A DNA stretch of 64,000 nt from Cellulomonas sp. 73-92 (GCF_001898175.1 NZ_MKTH01000024.1:253463-317462); one strand, 5' to 3'; counted from the first letter of the stretch, positions 1 through 8,033 are shown. Notes: generated by a model from the sequence alone, not told the origin. Numbers and translations: made by a program.

Positions 1-2115
1 CACCGTGTTGTAGGGCCGTGTCGGGGCGAGCAGGCGGTCCATCTGCATGCCCGTGATGACGTTGGGGTACCGGCCCCAGCCGTACTCCGGCTTGGCGTCG
101 GCGGCGAACAGCCTGTAGCCGGTGGAGACGACGACCGCGCCGACCGTGACCTCCGACACCTTCTCGCGCTGGTCCATCCGGATCGCGTCCGCCGGGCAGG
201 CGCGCACGCACTCCTGGCACTCCGAGCACACGCCGCAGTCCAGGCAGGACCCGGCGCCGGAGCGGGCCTCGGCGTCGCTCAGCGGCGCCTCGACCTCGTC
301 GAAGGTCCGCGGCATCGGCCGCAGGTCGGCCTGGCCCTTGACCGGGTTGCGGTGCCCGTAGGCGGTCTGCCGCGAGAGCACCTGGTCGTGCGTCACGGTG
401 TCGAGCCGGCCGTCCAGCACGGTGAAGCCGTCGAGCGACCGGCCGGTGAGCCACCGGTCCACCATGTGCGCCGCGCGGCGACCCGAGCCGATCGCGCGGG
501 TGATGTCGGTGGCGCCCGCGGTGACGTCGCCGGCGGCGAAGAGGTACGGCAGCTCGGTCTGCAGGGTCCGCGGGTCGACCGCGATCCGCTGGCCACGGCC
601 GACCGGCACCACGCCCTCGTACAGCCCGGCGTCCGGGCTCATGCCGATCGTCGAGATCACCACGTCGCACGCCACCGTGCTGGTCGCCCCGGGCACGGGC
701 TCGGGGCTGCGACGGCCCGAGGCGTCCGGCTCGCCCAGCCGCATCCGCTGCAGCGTGAGGCCGGTCACCCGACCGTCGGTCGCGAGCACCTCGAGCGGCG
801 TGACGAGGAACTCGAACACCGCGCCCTCGGCCTCGGCGTCGTCGGCCTCGACGTGGTGCGCCGGCATCTCGTCGCGCGTGCGCCGGTAGACCACCTTCGC
901 CTCCGCGGCGCCGAGCCGCAGCGAGACCCGCGCGGCGTCCATCGCGACGTTGCCGCCGCCGACGACGACCACGCGCTTGCCGGTGAGGTCGGGGGCGTGG
1001 CCGTTGGCCACGTCGGCCAGGAACTCCAGCCCCGTCACGGAGCCGGTCGCGTCCTCGTTCGGGACGCCCATCCGGGTGGCCTGCTGGGTGCCGGTCGCCA
1101 CGACGACGGCGTCGTAGCCGCCCTGCTCCTTGAGCGCGACCAGGTCGGTGACCGCCGCGTCGCACTCGATCTCGACGCCGAGCGACGTCAGGTTCGCGAT
1201 GTCGGCGTCGACCACCTCGTGCGGCAGCCGGTAGGCGGGGATCGCGTGGCGCAGGTAGCCGCCGGGCTGCGAGCGCTTCTCCAGCACCTTCACCGCGTAC
1301 CCGAGGCGCGCCAGCTGCCAGGCGGCGGTCAGGCCCGCAGGGCCGGAGCCGACGACGGCAACACGACGGCCGTTCGGCTCGGCGACCTCGACCACCGGCG
1401 CCGCGGGCGCGGTGCCGTGCGCCGCGTAGTGGCGGTCGGCGGCGAACCGCTTGATGAGGCGGATCGGCACCGGGCCCTCGAGCTTGGTCCGGGTGCACTC
1501 GGACTCGCAGGGGGCGTAGCAGGCCCGGCCGAGGGTGCCGACGAGCGGGGTGGCGTCGAGGACCAGGTTGAAGGCCTCGTCGTCCTTGCCGTTGCGGACG
1601 AGGGAGACGTAGCCGTGGGCCTTGATGCCGGCAGGGCAGGCGCCGATGCACGGCGACGTGCCCTCCCGCTGGAGCACGGCCTTCTTCGGCACGGCCTGCG
1701 GGAACGCGATGTAGGCGGCACGGCGGGCGACGAGGTCGGCGTTGAACTGGTCGGGCACGGCCACGGTGCAGGCGGTCTGGCAGTCGCTGCAGCCGGTGCA
1801 CGCCGCCCAGTCGACGAAGGTCGGCTTCTCGCGCACGGTCGCGTGGAACGTGCCGCGCTCGTCGCGCCGGATCCCGCTCACCTCGGAGTACGTCTTCGTG
1901 GTGATGTTCGGGTGGTTGATCGTCGACGACATTTTCGGGCCGGAGATGCAGCTGGCGCAGTCCAGCGTCGGGAAGACCTTCGACAGCAGGATCATCCGGC
2001 CGCCGACGCTCGCCTCCTTCTCGACGAGCAGCACCTTGTAGCCCATGTCGCCGAGCTTGATCGACGACTCCATGCCGCCGATCCCGCTGCCGATCACCAG
2101 GACGTCGTAGTCCAC
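1..2115 (-). CDS. HdrA/GltD-like FAD iron-sulfur oxidoreductase (partial)
   Basis: At least 705 codons are present; the C-terminus is cut by the window edge. The start is GTG at 2115 with AGGAG about 8 bases upstream. Seen in order: an N-terminal FAD-binding GxGxxG stretch (residues 6-11, IGSGIGG), an HdrA-type segment with DCASC, an Fe-S motif CTGCSDCQTAC near residue 120, a GltD/NfnB-type Cys-rich linker and second dinucleotide-binding core (VVGSGPAG), and a C-terminal ferredoxin-like motif CLDCGVCSECQECVRAC. Known: HdrA-type flavoproteins split or route electron pairs and pair with MvhD. It is the last gene of the tusA operon, so it probably exchanges electrons with MvhD and a sulfur carrier in the cytoplasm. 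The physiological electron partner is not visible. It could also be described as an NADPH-linked glutamate-synthase-small-subunit-like enzyme. Confidence 0.85.
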   Translation of the reverse strand, partial: MDYDVLVIGSGIGGMESSIKLGDMGYKVLLVEKEASVGGRMILLSKVFPTLDCASCISGPKMSSTINHPNITTKTYSEVSGIRRDERGTFHATVREKPTFVDWAACTGCSDCQTACTVAVPDQFNADLVARRAAYIAFPQAVPKKAVLQREGTSPCIGACPAGIKAHGYVSLVRNGKDDEAFNLVLDATPLVGTLGRACYAPCESECTRTKLEGPVPIRLIKRFAADRHYAAHGTAPAAPVVEVAEPNGRRVAVVGSGPAGLTAAWQLARLGYAVKVLEKRSQPGGYLRHAIPAYRLPHEVVDADIANLTSLGVEIECDAAVTDLVALKEQGGYDAVVVATGTQQATRMGVPNEDATGSVTGLEFLADVANGHAPDLTGKRVVVVGGGNVAMDAARVSLRLGAAEAKVVYRRTRDEMPAHHVEADDAEAEGAVFEFLVTPLEVLATDGRVTGLTLQRMRLGEPDASGRRSPEPVPGATSTVACDVVISTIGMSPDAGLYEGVVPVGRGQRIAVDPRTLQTELPYLFAAGDVTAGATDITRAIGSGRRAAHMVDRWLTGRSLDGFTVLDGRLDTVTHDQVLSRQTAYGHRNPVKGQADLRPMPRTFDEVEAPLSDAEARSGAGSCLDCGVCSECQECVRACPADAIRMDQREKVSEVTVGAVVVSTGYRLFAADAKPEYGWGRYPNVITGMQMDRLLAPTRPYNTV

Positions 2116-2161
2116 GAATGGCTCCTGTCTCGCGCGCGGCGCAGGCCGTGCGGACGACCGC

Positions 2162-2632
2162 TCAGATGAAGAGGTTGACGTTCGCCTCGTCGGCCTCGCC
2201 CAGGTAGGTCGCGACGCCGGCGTACTCGATGCCGTCGAGCAGCTCGTCCTTCTGCAGGCCCATGACGTCCATCGACATGGTGCAGGCGATGAACTTGACG
2301 CCCTGCTCGCGGGCGGTCGCGATGAGCTCGGTGAGCGGCATCACGTTCTCGTCGCGCATCGCCTTCGCCATCAGCTTGGGCCCGACGCCGGCGAAGTTCA
2401 TGTGCGACAAGGTGAGCTTCTTCGGACCGCGCGGCATCATCGCGCCGAACATCTTCTGCAGGACCGTCTTGCCCGACGTCGGCACGTGCATGTCCTTGCG
2501 CAGGGCGTTCAGGCCCCAGAAGGTGAAGAACATCGTCACCTCGTCGTCCATCGCCGCAGCACCGTTGGCGATGACGAACGCGGCCGTCACCTTGTCGAAC
2601 TCACCGCTGAAAACGATGATCGTCTTCTTCAC
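2162..2632 (-). CDS. DsrE/DsrF-like sulfur carrier (DsrE2 type)
   Basis: A 156-residue soluble protein. GTG at 2632 is chosen because GGAAGGAAGG lies just upstream and the family homology starts at VKKTIIVFSG; a longer upstream reading gives an unrelated low-complexity N-terminus. The segment around Cys117 (ACTMSMDVMG) is the conserved DsrE2 site, where the cysteine can carry a persulfide. Known: DsrE-type proteins pass sulfane sulfur to or from TusA in the cytoplasm. It lies between the mvhD-like gene (31 bp away) and the hdrA-like gene (46 bp away), so it is probably cotranscribed with them as the sulfur relay of the module. Confidence 0.88.
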   Translation of the reverse strand: MKKTIIVFSGEFDKVTAAFVIANGAAAMDDEVTMFFTFWGLNALRKDMHVPTSGKTVLQKMFGAMMPRGPKKLTLSHMNFAGVGPKLMAKAMRDENVMPLTELIATAREQGVKFIACTMSMDVMGLQKDELLDGIEYAGVATYLGEADEANVNLFI

Positions 2633-2663
2633 GTCGAAGCCTTCCTTCCTGGAGGGGCCGCGC

Positions 2664-3080
2664 TCAGCCGACGGCCACGGGCCGGGGCCCGAGCTCGGCG
2701 AGCGCGGCGGCGAACTCACGCATGTACTTGGCGAACGGCTCGGCGCACACCGAGCAGACGGCGGCCATCTTCAGCCGCTGCGGCTCGAGGCCCTGCTCGG
2801 CCATCAGCTGCTGCGCCTGGGTGACCAGGTGCGCCGTGCGCTCGGCGCAGTCGGGCAGGTAGGCGCACTCCTCGCCGTCGGAGGCGATGAAGACGCCGTC
2901 CTGGCCGGTCTGCAGCGCGTGCAGGATCCACGACGGCTTGATGCCGCTCGAGCAGGGCACCGCCAGGACCGACACGGTCGCCGGGTAGTGCAGGTGCCGG
3001 CTGCCGGCCAGGTCGATGCCCGGGTCGGAGATGTTGTTCGTGGAGAAGACGAGGATCCGGGGCGCGGGTGAGGCGCTCAC
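2664..3080 (-). CDS. MvhD-like hydrogenase/heterodisulfide reductase iron-sulfur subunit
   Basis: A 138-residue protein of the MvhD (delta subunit) family. It has a CSSGIKP cysteine near residue 43, an ECAYLPDC pair and a terminal AVCSVCAEP pair, together suited to a [2Fe-2S] cluster. The start is GTG at 3080, four bases after the tusA stop, so translation may be coupled. Known: MvhD transfers electrons to HdrA. No hydrogenase large or small subunit and no HdrB/HdrC is seen in the window, so the electron donor here must be something else. The pairing with the downstream HdrA-like protein is the strongest functional clue. Confidence 0.85.
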   Translation of the reverse strand: MSASPAPRILVFSTNNISDPGIDLAGSRHLHYPATVSVLAVPCSSGIKPSWILHALQTGQDGVFIASDGEECAYLPDCAERTAHLVTQAQQLMAEQGLEPQRLKMAAVCSVCAEPFAKYMREFAAALAELGPRPVAVG

Positions 3081-3084
3081 CGGA

Positions 3085-3345
3085 TCACTTCATCTTCTTG
3101 AGGAACAGCCGCAGGTAGCCGGAGTCCTCGTAGTGCCCCAGGAAGTCGTGGCCCATCTTCTTCGCCCAGGCCGGCAGGTCCTTGAGCGTGCCCGAGTCCG
3201 TCGCGAGCACCTCCATCACGCCGCCCACCGGCACGGTCCCGATCGCCTTCTTGGCCGCCAGGATCGGGCCCGGGCACGACGTGCCCCGAGCGTCCACCAC
3301 CGTGGTGCCCGTCAGCGCCTTGAGCTCCTCGGTCTGCGCACTCAT
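3085..3345 (-). CDS. tusA: TusA-family sulfurtransferase
   Basis: An 86-residue protein with the TusA signature DARGTSCPGP; Cys24 is the expected persulfide-carrying residue. ATG 3345 is preceded by GAGGAGGAG. TusA proteins hand sulfane sulfur between partners in the cytoplasm (tRNA thiolation, molybdenum cofactor, or dissimilatory sulfur oxidation with DsrE and Hdr). It is the first gene of the tusA-mvhD-dsrE-hdrA operon. Upstream lie a GC-rich palindrome of CsoR/CstR type and a CRP/FNR-type palindrome, so expression may answer to persulfide or metal stress and to energy or oxygen status. The operon context favours a redox or sulfane-sulfur role over tRNA modification. Confidence 0.92.
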   Translation of the reverse strand: MSAQTEELKALTGTTVVDARGTSCPGPILAAKKAIGTVPVGGVMEVLATDSGTLKDLPAWAKKMGHDFLGHYEDSGYLRLFLKKMK

Positions 3346-3429
3346 CGCTTCTCCTCCTCGAGAACCGGCGGGATCGCCGCGGCACCAATCTCCGGGCTCG
3401 CCCGCACCGTCGCGCGGGTCGTTGGTCCT

Positions 3430-3443
3430 TACCCCCCGGGGTA
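3430..3443. promoter_or_regulatory. CsoR/CstR-like palindromic operator before tusA
   Basis: TACCCC-CC-GGGGTA: perfect 6-bp arms with a 2-bp spacer, about 85 bp before the tusA start. The arms resemble operators of the CsoR/CstR/RcnR superfamily of copper and persulfide sensors. Near-identical boxes occur at 51318 and 55584. No CsoR-family gene is in the window, so the regulator is inferred. Confidence 0.55.
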
Positions 3444-3447
3444 CATG

Positions 3448-3463
3448 TGTGACATTTCTCACA
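3448..3463. promoter_or_regulatory. CRP/FNR-superfamily site before tusA
   Basis: TGTGA-CATTTC-TCACA, a perfect match to the TGTGA-N6-TCACA consensus of CRP/GlxR-type regulators. It sits 4 bp from the GC-rich palindrome and about 100 bp before tusA. A second perfect copy is at 6932. Occupancy is inferred, not shown. Confidence 0.6.
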
Positions 3464-3587
3464 TATACGCCTCCGGGTATGTCTGGACGGCGTTGGCGCT
3501 GGTCAGGGCCGCTCGGTGGGGCTGCCGCGCGGCCGGGCCCCGTGCCCCGGAAGGCGCGCACGACGAGGCGATGAGAGGCTCGTCCCC

Positions 3588-3758
3588 GTGGGCCTCGACG
3601 AGATCGCCGAAGTGGTCGTCGGGATCGTGATCGCCCTCGGCGCGCTCCTGTTCCTCATGGACTGGGTCGAGCGCACCACGTCCGCACCGCCGCCCCGACC
3701 GCGCGCCGACGAGACCCCTCGGGCAAGCGGCACCGGATCAGCCTTCCGGCAGCGCTGA
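3588..3758 (+). CDS. Small hypothetical membrane protein
   Basis: An open frame of 56 residues starting at GTG 3588, with one hydrophobic segment at about residues 7-23 (VVVGIVIALGALLFLM) followed by a polar, proline-rich tail. The only ribosome-site candidate is a weak GAGAGG about 10 bases upstream. It stands alone between the tusA operon promoter and the end of the GGDEF gene. I recognise no family. The single plausible transmembrane helix with a charged tail argues for a real gene, but the frame is short and may be chance. Confidence 0.35.
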   Translation: MGLDEIAEVVVGIVIALGALLFLMDWVERTTSAPPPRPRADETPRASGTGSAFRQR

Positions 3759-3779
3759 CGACCGCGACGCGCGCCCGCG

Positions 3780-6700
3780 CTACCGGTCGGAGACGCCCAG
3801 GGGCGCGGGGGGCGAGGCGCTGTCGAGCGGTGCGAGCGGCGCGGCGAGGTCGCGGTCGAGCAGCTCGGTGGCGTGGTCGCCGCTCACGGCAGGCATGAAC
3901 AGGTACCCCTGGCCCGTCGCGCAGCCGATGTCCTGCAGGAAGACGAGCTGGTCGAGGGTCTCCACGCCCTCGGCCACGACGGCGAGCCCGAGCGACGTGC
4001 CGAGGCTGACGAGCGCGGTGAGGAGCTCGGTCGTGCGGTCCCCGCTGGCGAGCGTGCGCAGGAAGCGGCGGTCGATCTTGAACGCGTCGACCGGGAACCG
4101 GTGGAGCGTCTCGAGCGTCGAGTAGCCGGTGCCGAAGGCGTCGATGTGCAGCCGGAGGCCGGCGTCGTGCATCTCGGTCATCAGGCGCAGCGCGGCGTCG
4201 GGATGGCGCTTGAGCGTCGCCTCGGTGACCTCCAGCGTCAGCCGGTCCGGCGTCAGCCCCTCGCGCTCCAGCGTCGCCAGGACGTGCGGCAGCAGGCCGC
4301 GGTTCCAGAACTCCCGGTCCGAGACGTTGATGCTGACGTTGACCACCCGCGGCCCCCACAGCGCCAGCTGCCGGCAGACCTTCTCGACCACGCGCCGGCC
4401 GAGGCTGACGACGAGCCCGGTCTCCTCCATCTCGGTGAGGAACTCGTGCGGCAGCAGGAGCCCGCGCTCGGGATGGCGCCACCGCACCAGCGCCTCGAAC
4501 CGGTCGGCACGGCCCGACGCCAGGTTGACGATGGGCTGGTAGAAGACCTCGAGCTGGTCCTCCTTCAGCGCGGCGACGATCTCGGCGTTGAGGACCTGCT
4601 GGTGCACCGCCTGGCTGCGCATGGCCTCGTCGAAGTACGCGACGGTCCCGGGCTCCGTCGTCTTGGCCCGGTACATCGCGGTGTCCGCCTCGCGCAGGAT
4701 CTCCTCCCCCGAGCTGTAGGCGACGGAGCTGGCGGCGATGCCGATGCTGGCGCGGACCGAGACGCTGCGACCCTCGAGGTCGAGGCCCCGGGCGAGCACG
4801 GCCTGCACCCGCTGCGCGACCACGAGCCCGCCGGCGGCGTCCGTGTCGTGCAGGAGGATCGCGAACTCGTCGCCGCCGAACCGTGCGCCGGTGTCCACCG
4901 AGCGCAGCTCCTGGGCGATCCGGTCACCGACGACCGTCAGGACGCGGTCGCCCGCGGGGTGCCCCAGGGTGTCGTTGATCAGCTTGAACCCGTCGAGGTC
5001 GAGGAAGAGCACGGCGAACGGCGTCCCTGACCGGTGGTGGTCCGCGATCGCGGAGTCCAGCCGCTCGAGGAACAGCCGCCGGTTGGGCAGCCCGGTCAGC
5101 GAGTCGTACAGCGCGTTGCGCCGCACCTCGTCCTGCAGCCGCCGGGACTCCAGGGCGGTGCACAGCAGCGAGGCCCAGTGCCGGTAGGTCTCCCGCGCCG
5201 ACCTCGTGTCCACCTCGCCGACCACGGCGAGCAGTCCCCAGTCGCGCGCGGCGGTGCGGACCGGGACCACCACGCACACGTCCGGCGCCCCGGCCGCCGC
5301 CCCGCTCGTCATCGTCGCCGGCGGGAAGTCGCGGACCGACACCCCCGAACCGACCAGACCGGGCACCCGCCGGAACGGGTCGTACGTGCCCGCGACGGTC
5401 AGCCGGCCGCGGCCGGGATCTCCGTCCCAGAGGGCGAGGACGCCGGTGGTGACGTGGGTCCCCGCGAGCCAGTCGAGGTCCCGCGGGTCGTTCTCACCGG
5501 CGTCGAGGAGCCCCCGGTCGACGACGTACTGCTCGGCGATCGCGACCTCGGTCGTCTCCACCTGGCGCAGCAGCCCACCCGCCTGGGCCTTCCACAGCGC
5601 GGCGGCGATGCGCGCGGCGACCGCCGACCGGGCCGCCGACCCGTCGGGAGCCACCCGCTCGGCGTACGACACGACCGCGTCCAGGACGCGGCGCAGCGCA
5701 TCCGGCGACGGCGTGAGCCGGCTCAGGGAGACGACGAGGTCCCGGATCTCGACGTCCGTCACGCCGGTGTCGGCGGTCAGCAGGCGCTCGATGGTGCCCA
5801 CGCTCGCCAGCACCGCGTCGCGGGTCGCGTCGCCGGGCTCCTTGCCGGCGAGCAGGACGGTGACGAGCGCGTGCTGCAGCTCGTCGTGCGGCTGCCCGGC
5901 CGGGGTGCCGACCAGCCGGCCGCCCGCGTGCGGCTGCGCGCGGTGCCCGTCCGCCGTGCAGCCGCAGGACTCGCGCAGCGCCAGGACGACCGACTGGGCG
6001 GTGAACACCCGGTTCGGGACCGTCTCGCCCCGGATCCCGGCGAGCACGAGCCGCCCCGCGAGGGCACCGACCTCGTCGAAGCGCTGGTTCACGCTCGACA
6101 GGGCCGGGACGGCGAACGCGCCCGCCTCGATGTTGTCGAAGCCGACGACCGCGAGGTCGTCCGGGACCCGGACGCCGGCCTCGGCCAGCACCGCCATGAG
6201 ACCGAGCGCGTTGCGGTCGGTGGCGACCATGAGCGCGGTCGGGCGGTGCGGGGACCGCAGCAGCTTGCCCGCGGCCTCCCGGCCGCCCACCTCGCCGTTG
6301 TCGGCCGCGTTGATGACGGCGTCGGAGCTCACCGCGAGGCCGTGCGCCTTCATCGCGGCGGCGTAGGCGTCGAACCGGTCCCGCACGTCCGGCTGGGTGA
6401 AGTTGCCCACGAAGCCGATGTCCGCATGGCCGTGGGCGATGAGGTGCTCGACCGCCGCGAACGTCCCGCCGTGGTTGTCCGGCATCGCCGCCGGCGCCGG
6501 GAAGTCCTCCATCCGGGTGCTGGACAGGACGACCGTGACCCCGGCCTCCCGCAGCCTGCGCAGGTACGGGACGTTCGCCGCGGTGGTGATCGAGACGACG
6601 CCGTCGACGCCGGACCAGCCGACGGGCGTCGCGAAGTCGCTCGGTTCCCACAGCTCGTCGCGCGGCGCCGACGCGGGCCGCGTCTCGACGACGACCATGC

Positions 6701-6806
6701 GGCCGTGGGCGGCGGAGACCTCGCGGCCGAGGCCGGTGAGGAGCTCACCGAAGTAGTGCCCACCCAGGCTGGGGGTCAGGACCATCACGGTCGCCGGAGT
6801 GCTCAC
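3780..6806 (-). CDS. LacI-type sensor GGDEF-EAL cyclic-di-GMP protein
   Basis: 1008 residues from GTG 6806, chosen for AGAGAGG upstream; the longer ATG at 6887 has no ribosome site. Residues 1-300 look like the periplasmic-binding-protein fold of LacI regulators (GFVGNFTQPDVRDR, VVGFDNIEAGAF) but without a helix-turn-helix or a signal peptide, so it should bind a ligand in the cytoplasm. A GAF-like middle region (about 440-590) follows. The GGDEF domain has an intact GGDEF at 644-648 and an RxxD inhibitory site just before it. The EAL domain starts with EAL at 771-773, but the metal-binding DDFGTG loop reads DAFGTG (Asp889, Ala890), so phosphodiesterase activity may be weak. It probably makes cyclic-di-GMP in response to a sugar-like ligand. 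Confidence 0.9.
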   Translation of the reverse strand: MSTPATVMVLTPSLGGHYFGELLTGLGREVSAAHGRMVVVETRPASAPRDELWEPSDFATPVGWSGVDGVVSITTAANVPYLRRLREAGVTVVLSSTRMEDFPAPAAMPDNHGGTFAAVEHLIAHGHADIGFVGNFTQPDVRDRFDAYAAAMKAHGLAVSSDAVINAADNGEVGGREAAGKLLRSPHRPTALMVATDRNALGLMAVLAEAGVRVPDDLAVVGFDNIEAGAFAVPALSSVNQRFDEVGALAGRLVLAGIRGETVPNRVFTAQSVVLALRESCGCTADGHRAQPHAGGRLVGTPAGQPHDELQHALVTVLLAGKEPGDATRDAVLASVGTIERLLTADTGVTDVEIRDLVVSLSRLTPSPDALRRVLDAVVSYAERVAPDGSAARSAVAARIAAALWKAQAGGLLRQVETTEVAIAEQYVVDRGLLDAGENDPRDLDWLAGTHVTTGVLALWDGDPGRGRLTVAGTYDPFRRVPGLVGSGVSVRDFPPATMTSGAAAGAPDVCVVVPVRTAARDWGLLAVVGEVDTRSARETYRHWASLLCTALESRRLQDEVRRNALYDSLTGLPNRRLFLERLDSAIADHHRSGTPFAVLFLDLDGFKLINDTLGHPAGDRVLTVVGDRIAQELRSVDTGARFGGDEFAILLHDTDAAGGLVVAQRVQAVLARGLDLEGRSVSVRASIGIAASSVAYSSGEEILREADTAMYRAKTTEPGTVAYFDEAMRSQAVHQQVLNAEIVAALKEDQLEVFYQPIVNLASGRADRFEALVRWRHPERGLLLPHEFLTEMEETGLVVSLGRRVVEKVCRQLALWGPRVVNVSINVSDREFWNRGLLPHVLATLEREGLTPDRLTLEVTEATLKRHPDAALRLMTEMHDAGLRLHIDAFGTGYSTLETLHRFPVDAFKIDRRFLRTLASGDRTTELLTALVSLGTSLGLAVVAEGVETLDQLVFLQDIGCATGQGYLFMPAVSGDHATELLDRDLAAPLAPLDSASPPAPLGVSDR

Positions 6807-6931
6807 GGCCAGCTGCCTCTCTGGAACCGGCGTCGCGGTGTCGGCGCGGGACACCGCTCTTGTATCGGAAGGTCGGGCGATCCGCATGAGGCGCGCCGAT
6901 CACCCCTGGCCCTCCGGGGCGGTGGGCACCG

Positions 6932-6947
6932 TGTGACGGGTGTCACA
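6932..6947. promoter_or_regulatory. CRP/FNR-superfamily site between GGDEF and TetR genes
   Basis: TGTGA-CGGGTG-TCACA, a perfect inverted repeat. Its centre is 48.5 bp before the predicted leaderless TetR start at 6988 and about 130 bp before the divergent GGDEF gene. It may serve either promoter. Confidence 0.6.
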
Positions 6948-6975
6948 AGACCCGGGCGGGACCAGGTCTGCTGGC

Positions 6976-6981
6976 TACCCT
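6976..6981 (+). promoter_or_regulatory. -10 element of a probable leaderless promoter (TetR gene)
   Basis: TACCCT matches TANNNT and ends 6 bp before ATG 6988, placing the predicted transcript start on the start codon. There is no good ribosome site before the ATG, which fits leaderless translation. Confidence 0.5.
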
Positions 6982-6987
6982 GGGACC

Positions 6988-7722
6988 ATGCCTGCCGTCG
7001 ACGAGCCGTCCGAGGGTGTGCCCCCTGAGGAGGTCGAGCCTCCCCGCGCTCCCGGCCGGCCGCGCGACCCCGAGCTGGAGGCGCGCGTGCAGCGCGCCGC
7101 GCTGCAGGTGTTCGGCGAGGTGGGCTGGCGTGGCCTGACGATGGACGCGATCGCCTCCCGGGCCCGGGTCGGCAAGTCGGCGCTCTACCTGCGCTGGGCG
7201 GACAAGGGCGAGGTGCTCGTCGCGGCCCTGCGCGGCGCCCAGAACGACGCGTTCGGCGTGACCGACGACGACGAGGAGACGCCGGACGCCGCGCCGAGCG
7301 CCTCGGTGCGCGACTACCTCGTCCGCCACGCGCTGCACCGGGCCAACCTCTACCTCGGCGAGTACGGGCTGGCGATGATGCGCCTGTACACCGACGTGTG
7401 GGCCAACCCGGACATCCTCGGGACGCTGCGGGAACGGGCCGTCACCCGCTTCGTGCTCGACGAGCGGGAGCGCGTCGCGGCGGCGATCAAGCGTGGCGAG
7501 TTCGCGCCCGGAGCCTCGGCGATGCGCATCCTCGACGCGATCGAGGGTGCCGTCCTCATGCACGTACTCGTCACGCCCGCGCCGCTGCTGCCGCGCGTGC
7601 GCGCCGGGATCCAGGAGTACGTCGACCTCATGGTCGACGACCAGCTGCGCGCCGCCGGATATCGCGGCCCAGCCACGGCGCCGGACGACGAGCCCACTCG
7701 CATCGTCGTCGCGGCGCCGTGA
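6988..7722 (+). CDS. TetR/AcrR-family transcriptional regulator
   Basis: 244 residues from ATG 6988; an earlier in-frame start at 6940 would fall upstream of the -10 element. The N-terminal helix-turn-helix is clear (TMDAIASRARVGKSALYLRW, about residues 51-70), followed by an all-helical ligand domain of the TetR C-terminal type. It converges on the fixXCBA-acyl-CoA dehydrogenase operon, so an acyl-CoA or fatty-acid-like effector is an obvious guess, but nothing in the sequence proves the target. It could regulate only itself. Confidence 0.9.
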   Translation: MPAVDEPSEGVPPEEVEPPRAPGRPRDPELEARVQRAALQVFGEVGWRGLTMDAIASRARVGKSALYLRWADKGEVLVAALRGAQNDAFGVTDDDEETPDAAPSASVRDYLVRHALHRANLYLGEYGLAMMRLYTDVWANPDILGTLRERAVTRFVLDERERVAAAIKRGEFAPGASAMRILDAIEGAVLMHVLVTPAPLLPRVRAGIQEYVDLMVDDQLRAAGYRGPATAPDDEPTRIVVAAP

Positions 7723-7731
7723 CCTCGGCGC

Positions 7732-7747
7732 GGCCCCTTGCGGGGTC
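7732..7747. terminator. Short hairpin between convergent TetR and fixX
   Basis: GGCCCC-TTGC-GGGGTC forms a 6-bp stem with one G-T pair, between the TetR stop and the fixX stop. It could end transcripts from both sides. There is no T tract, as often in high-GC actinobacteria. Confidence 0.35.
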
Positions 7748-8033
7748 ATCCTTCGCGGAAGCCGACTCCGAAGCCGCCCCGCGGGTAGTGCCACCGCAGA
7801 GCGCCCGGGCTGGCGACCGCCAGGCACGTGCCGCACTCCAGGCATGCGGCGTACTCGGCGAGGATGGTGCCGTCCTCCAGCTCGCTGTACACGCCGGCGG
7901 GGCAGACGGCGACGAGCCGCTTGCCGGTCCCGGTGCGTCGGCACACCTCCTGGTCGATCTCGATGTGGGACTCCGCCTCGTCGAGCACGAAGCGGTTGTG
8001 CCCCAGTCGTTCCGCGGTCGTCTGCGGGTTCAC
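7746..8033 (-). CDS. fixX: FixX ferredoxin-like protein (cluster 1)
   Basis: 95 residues from GTG 8033, which overlaps the fixC stop as GTGA; a longer reading runs into fixC. It carries the FixX pattern CPAGVY and later CLECGTC, suited to an iron-sulfur cluster, plus the terminal WHYPRGGFGVGFREG block. Known: FixX works with FixC to move electrons from the FixAB flavoprotein towards quinone or a low-potential acceptor. It is the last gene of the operon acyl-CoA dehydrogenase-fixA-fixB-fixC-fixX. A close relative sits at 60339-60629. Confidence 0.92.
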   Translation of the reverse strand: MNPQTTAERLGHNRFVLDEAESHIEIDQEVCRRTGTGKRLVAVCPAGVYSELEDGTILAEYAACLECGTCLAVASPGALRWHYPRGGFGVGFREG

